Origin: Candidatus Leucobacter sulfamidivorax | GTDB taxonomy: Bacteria > Actinomycetota > Actinomycetes > Actinomycetales > Microbacteriaceae | Length of the DNA stretch: 64,000 nt | Reading direction: 5' to 3' | Assembly: GCA_016771945.1 (NCBI GenBank) | Contig: QZLF01000003.1 | Location: 372,001-436,000 of the forward strand | Shown: one piece after another, positions 61,000-64,000 of the stretch | How positions within the stretch are numbered: the first letter of the stretch is position 1 | Layout: every line of letters starts with the position of its first letter | Program-made: the position numbers and the translations under genes | The notes under the pieces: generated by a model | The model's database searches: none | The model's input: only the letters and a program-made list of their open reading frames with translations | Told to the model about the DNA's origin: nothing

Positions 61000-63519
61000 C
61001 TATGCATGGCGCGCGGCCGCCTTCTTGCGGGCGATCGAGTACATCGCCACCGCCCCGAGCGTCATCGCGCCCACCAGGTAGTACTGCCAGTCGGGTGTGA
61101 GCTTCAGGAACACCGTCAACGCGTTGACGACCTGCACGAGCAGCGCGCCGAGCAGCGCCCCGATGAACGAACCGCGACCGCCGAACACGCTCGCCCCGCC
61201 GACCACCGCCGCCGTGATGCTGAGCAGGGTGAAGTTGACACCCGATCGCCCGTCGCCGATCGCGGTCTGCGCCATGAACAGCACGCCCGCCAAGGCGGCG
61301 AAGAGGCTCGAACCGAGGTACGCTCCGAGACGGATCAGGCGAGGGTTCAGCGCGTTCACCCGCGCCGCTTCCGGTTCCGACCCGACCGCGCGCAGGCCGA
61401 TCCCCCACTTGCTGCGCTTGAGCAGCACGCCGAGCACGATGCCGAGCGCGAGGACCACGAGGAACGACGCGGGGACCGGTCCGATGAGCAGCCGGATCGG
61501 TTCCACCACAGCGCGGCTGATCACTCCTCCCGGGCTCGGACGAAGCGTGAGCGAGATGCCCTGCACCGCCATATAGGTCACCAGAGTCGCGATGATGGGA
61601 CTCAGCTTGACGAGATCGATGAGCACCCAGTTGACGCCCCCGATGACGAGCGCGACCACGAACATCAGCACCCAGCCCGTCCCCTGCTGGAACAGCGTCG
61701 CACCGTCGATGAGGTAGAAGGAGGCCACGATCACGACGAGTCCGACGAGAGGCCCCGTCGACAGGTCGATGCCTCCGGTGACGAGCACCAGGAGCTGCCC
61801 GAAGGCTACGAGCCCGAGGACGGCAGTGAGCGTCAGCACGCCAGAGATGTTCTGGCCGCCGAGGAACAGCGGATTCGCGATGAACCCGACGATCGCAAGG
61901 GCGACGACGAAGACGCTGACGACGGCGACGGGAGAGCCGTCGCCCGCCATCCAGTTGACGAAGCGTCCGGCACGACCCGATCCGCGCTTGCGCTCGGTAT
62001 CCGCGGTGAGCACGGTCGAGGTGATCGCGTGCTCGGACACCTCCGGCCCTTCGAGGGTCCGCACCACGTGCCCGCGCGAGAAGACCAGGACCCGATCCGC
62101 GATACCCGCGAGTTCGGCGGCATCGGAGGAGAGCACGATCACGACGGCACCGTCGTTGGCGGCACGGCGCATCACCTGGTAGATCTCGCTCCGGGCGCCG
62201 ATATCGACGCCCTGGGTGGGCTCGTCCACGAGGAAGAGCCTCGGTCCGCCCTGCAGCGCGCTGCCGATGAGCGCCTTCTGCTGATTCCCACCCGAGAGGG
62301 AGTCGATCGACGTCTCGGGAGTCGGCGTCTTGACGTTGTAGCCGGCGATCACGTCGCCGACCAGCGCGCGCTCCCGCCTGGCGCTCACCCAGCCGGCCGA
62401 GCTCAGCTTCTTCAGATTGCGGAAGCCGATGTTCTCGCGCACGCTGAGGCCGGAGAGGATCCCCTCGTTGTGCCGATCTCCGGGCAGGTACACCACGCCG
62501 CTCCCGGTCGCGGCCCGTCGTCCGTATCTCGGGAAGCGGCGCTCCCCCACGACGACCTCGCCCGTGGATCGCTCCACTCCGGCGAGCGCCCGCAGCAGGT
62601 CCCGCTGACCGTTCCCCTCGATGCCCGCGAGCCCGATGATCTGCCCCGCAGGGAACTCCATCGAGAGCGGCGCGAGGCCGCGCGCGGAGAAGTCGCTGAC
62701 CGCGACGCCGCCGCCTCGGGGAGAGACGGCCTCGGACTTCTCCGGGAAGTACACATCGAGATCCCGCCCGATGATCAGGCTCACGATCTTCTCCTCGGAG
62801 GTGTCCGAGGCGTCGAAGGTGCCCACCGTGCGCCCGTTCCGCAGCACCGTCAGGCGGTCCGTGATCTCCTTGACCTCGCCGATGCGGTGGGAGATGTAGA
62901 CGACCGCCTTCCCGCGGGCCACCTGCTCGCGGATGTGGCCGAACAGGATCGAGACCTCGTCCCTGAGCAGGTGCTCGGTCGGCTCGTCGAGTACGAGGAT
63001 CTTCGGATCCTGGCTCAGCGCGCGGCAGATCTCCACGATGAAGCGCTGCTGCGGCTGCAGCTGCTCGACCCGGTCGGTCGCCCTCACCGGGACGTCGGGG
63101 CTCCAGAGCTGCAACTGCTCCGTGGCCCACTGTTCGATTCGGGATGAGCCCGGACGCTTGTCCGGGCTCACCCCGAGATAGAGATTCTCGGCGACTGTCA
63201 GGTCCGGCAGCAGGGCGGGCTCCTGTCGCACGATCGCCAGTCCGAGCTCGCGCGCGAGCTCCGGACTCGCGTCCGTGAGCTCCTCGCCCGCGAGCCTGAC
63301 CGTTCCCTCGTTCGCCTTCAGCGCACCCGAGGCGATCGCCATCAGCGTCGACTTCCCGGCACCGTTCTCGCCGAGCACACCGTGGACTTCACCGTATCTG
63401 ACGGTGAGGTTCACGTTGTCGAGGGCCCGAACCCCCGGGAACACACGGGTCACGCCGCTCATCTCGAGCGCGATCGCCTGGCTCCCCTCGGCTTCGTCGA
63501 GAATCTCCTTCTTGGACAT
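61000..63519 (-). CDS. Fused ABC ATPase-permease, ribose (CUT2) type (RbsA-RbsC-like)
   Basis: 839 residues that join two parts usually encoded separately. Residues 1 to about 510 are the double-ATPase (RbsA-like): Walker A GENGAGKST near 55, a non-canonical first signature LQPQQRFIVEICRAL, Walker B LVLDEPTEHLL; second half IGLAGIEGNGQRDLLRAL and SLSGGNQQKALIGSAL with LVDEPTQGVDIGAR. From about 525 it is a permease (TGGIDLSTGPLVGLVVIV, LRAVGSEPEAARVNAL, GGASVFGGRGSFIGALLGALL). ATG at 63519 gives the family N-terminus. The fusion is in frame with no stop between. Confidence 0.9.
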   Translation of the reverse strand: MSKKEILDEAEGSQAIALEMSGVTRVFPGVRALDNVNLTVRYGEVHGVLGENGAGKSTLMAIASGALKANEGTVRLAGEELTDASPELARELGLAIVRQEPALLPDLTVAENLYLGVSPDKRPGSSRIEQWATEQLQLWSPDVPVRATDRVEQLQPQQRFIVEICRALSQDPKILVLDEPTEHLLRDEVSILFGHIREQVARGKAVVYISHRIGEVKEITDRLTVLRNGRTVGTFDASDTSEEKIVSLIIGRDLDVYFPEKSEAVSPRGGGVAVSDFSARGLAPLSMEFPAGQIIGLAGIEGNGQRDLLRALAGVERSTGEVVVGERRFPRYGRRAATGSGVVYLPGDRHNEGILSGLSVRENIGFRNLKKLSSAGWVSARRERALVGDVIAGYNVKTPTPETSIDSLSGGNQQKALIGSALQGGPRLFLVDEPTQGVDIGARSEIYQVMRRAANDGAVVIVLSSDAAELAGIADRVLVFSRGHVVRTLEGPEVSEHAITSTVLTADTERKRGSGRAGRFVNWMAGDGSPVAVVSVFVVALAIVGFIANPLFLGGQNISGVLTLTAVLGLVAFGQLLVLVTGGIDLSTGPLVGLVVIVASFYLIDGATLFQQGTGWVLMFVVALVIGGVNWVLIDLVKLSPIIATLVTYMAVQGISLTLRPSPGGVISRAVVEPIRLLIGPVPASFLVVLALGIVLGVLLKRSKWGIGLRAVGSEPEAARVNALNPRLIRLGAYLGSSLFAALAGVLFMAQTAIGDGRSGVNFTLLSITAAVVGGASVFGGRGSFIGALLGALLVQVVNALTVFLKLTPDWQYYLVGAMTLGAVAMYSIARKKAAARHA

Positions 63520-63523
63520 CGTT

Positions 63524-64000
63524 TCAGCCGTGAACCTTCTGCAGATCCTCATCGCTCAGCGGCGTGGACCAGTCGATGTCGGGGGACATGCCGGCCTCGC
63601 AGCGGGGCGCCTTGTCGGCGAACGTGTCGATCGACACGAAGGGACGCACCATCCACGGCTCGGTAGTGGTCTCCCCCGTCACCGCTGCCACCAGGTGTCG
63701 GAAGGCGACGACGCCGTGCGTCTGGGAGCCGTCCCAGGAGAACAGCGGGAACTCCTTGTCCTGCCAGGCGCAGCCCACGCCGTTCGTGGTGTTCGCGTTG
63801 GCGAGGTAGGGCAGCTCCATGCCTGCCTCCTCGTAGGCCTCGAGAACCGCGAGATCGTACGCGCCGGCATCGGTGATCACCGCGTCGATGCGGCCGTGCT
63901 TGGCCAGCAGGCCGGTCATCACCCGCTTCTTCTCGACGGCGGAGTTGTTGGTCACCTGGTACTCGTCCTCGACGAGCTCGATGTCGGGGTAGGCCGCGAT
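63524..64000 (-). CDS. ABC importer sugar-type substrate-binding protein, 5' end missing
   Basis: C-terminal 158 residues of a periplasmic-binding protein type 1, ribose/autoinducer family: IDAVITDAGAYDLAVLEAYEEAG and FSWDGSQTHGVVAFRHLVAAVTGE, ending DEDLQKVHG. The beginning lies beyond the right edge of the window. Four bases separate its stop from the fused ATPase-permease start. Together with the two following genes it forms a complete CUT2-type importer; substrate is unknown, perhaps a small polar compound rather than a sugar, given the acyl-CoA dehydrogenases downstream. Confidence 0.85.
   Translation of the reverse strand: MAAYPDIELVEDEYQVTNNSAVEKKRVMTGLLAKHGRIDAVITDAGAYDLAVLEAYEEAGMELPYLANANTTNGVGCAWQDKEFPLFSWDGSQTHGVVAFRHLVAAVTGETTTEPWMVRPFVSIDTFADKAPRCEAGMSPDIDWSTPLSDEDLQKVHG

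Overview
The window is one 64-kb contig from a high-GC Gram-positive, almost certainly an actinobacterium and most likely a member of the Microbacteriaceae. The evidence is very high GC in third codon positions, frequent GTG starts, -10 boxes such as TAGGAT/TATAAT with TTGACC -35 boxes, an actinobacterial-type small SRP RNA, an actinobacterial-type L10 leader, and a Corynebacterium-like lysC with an internal beta-subunit start. The genus call is inference. There are no tRNAs, rRNAs, transposases, phage genes or CRISPR arrays that I could see.

Layout. (1) 1-12.4 kb: a catabolic locus with a divergent transporter. Leftward run: M20 deacylase, flavin-dependent monooxygenase, amidase, SnoaL-like protein, class III aminotransferase, FCD-type GntR regulator and a 2-oxoacid dehydrogenase E1 alpha that runs off the left edge. 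Most junctions overlap by 1-4 bases. Rightward: a branched-chain-amino-acid-type ABC importer (lipoprotein, fused LivH-LivM permease, two ATPases). Together they look like uptake and breakdown of an amide or N-containing small molecule. (2) 12.4-21.5 kb: housekeeping genes asd, lysC, recR, dnaX, ackA, pta. (3) 21.5-34.2 kb: SRP RNA (ffs), a heterodimeric ABC exporter, rplL/rplJ with L10 leader, a repeat-bearing intergenic stretch, two small membrane proteins, a large helicase-like protein with broken ATPase motifs, and an NCS2 nucleobase permease. (4) 34.3-64 kb: a large acyl-CoA catabolic island: SDR, two cyclase-family hydrolases, three enoyl-CoA hydratase-type proteins (one fused to a hydroxyacyl-CoA dehydrogenase), a cluster of two cysteine-less thiolase-like proteins with a DUF35 partner, a normal thiolase, TesB-like thioesterase, biotin carboxylase plus biotin carrier, a CoA-transferase, ETF with an adjoining cytochrome b, a PYC/OADA-type TIM-barrel protein, two acyl-CoA dehydrogenases, and a ribose-family ABC importer with a fused ATPase-permease.

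How it works together. Every transcription unit between about 34.7 and 57.7 kb has a related AACCAA...TTGGTT-type inverted repeat at its promoter, in several cases sitting exactly on the predicted transcription start. One TetR gene (57.1 kb) lies in the island next to one of these sites. I read this as a single TetR-controlled regulon: substrate enters (possibly by the ABC importer), is activated by CoA-transferase, is oxidised by acyl-CoA dehydrogenases with electrons going through ETF to the membrane cytochrome, is hydrated and oxidised, perhaps carboxylated, and is cleaved by thiolase or thiolase-like aldolase. The actual substrate cannot be named from the sequence; no dedicated acyl-CoA ligase or ring oxygenase is present in the window.
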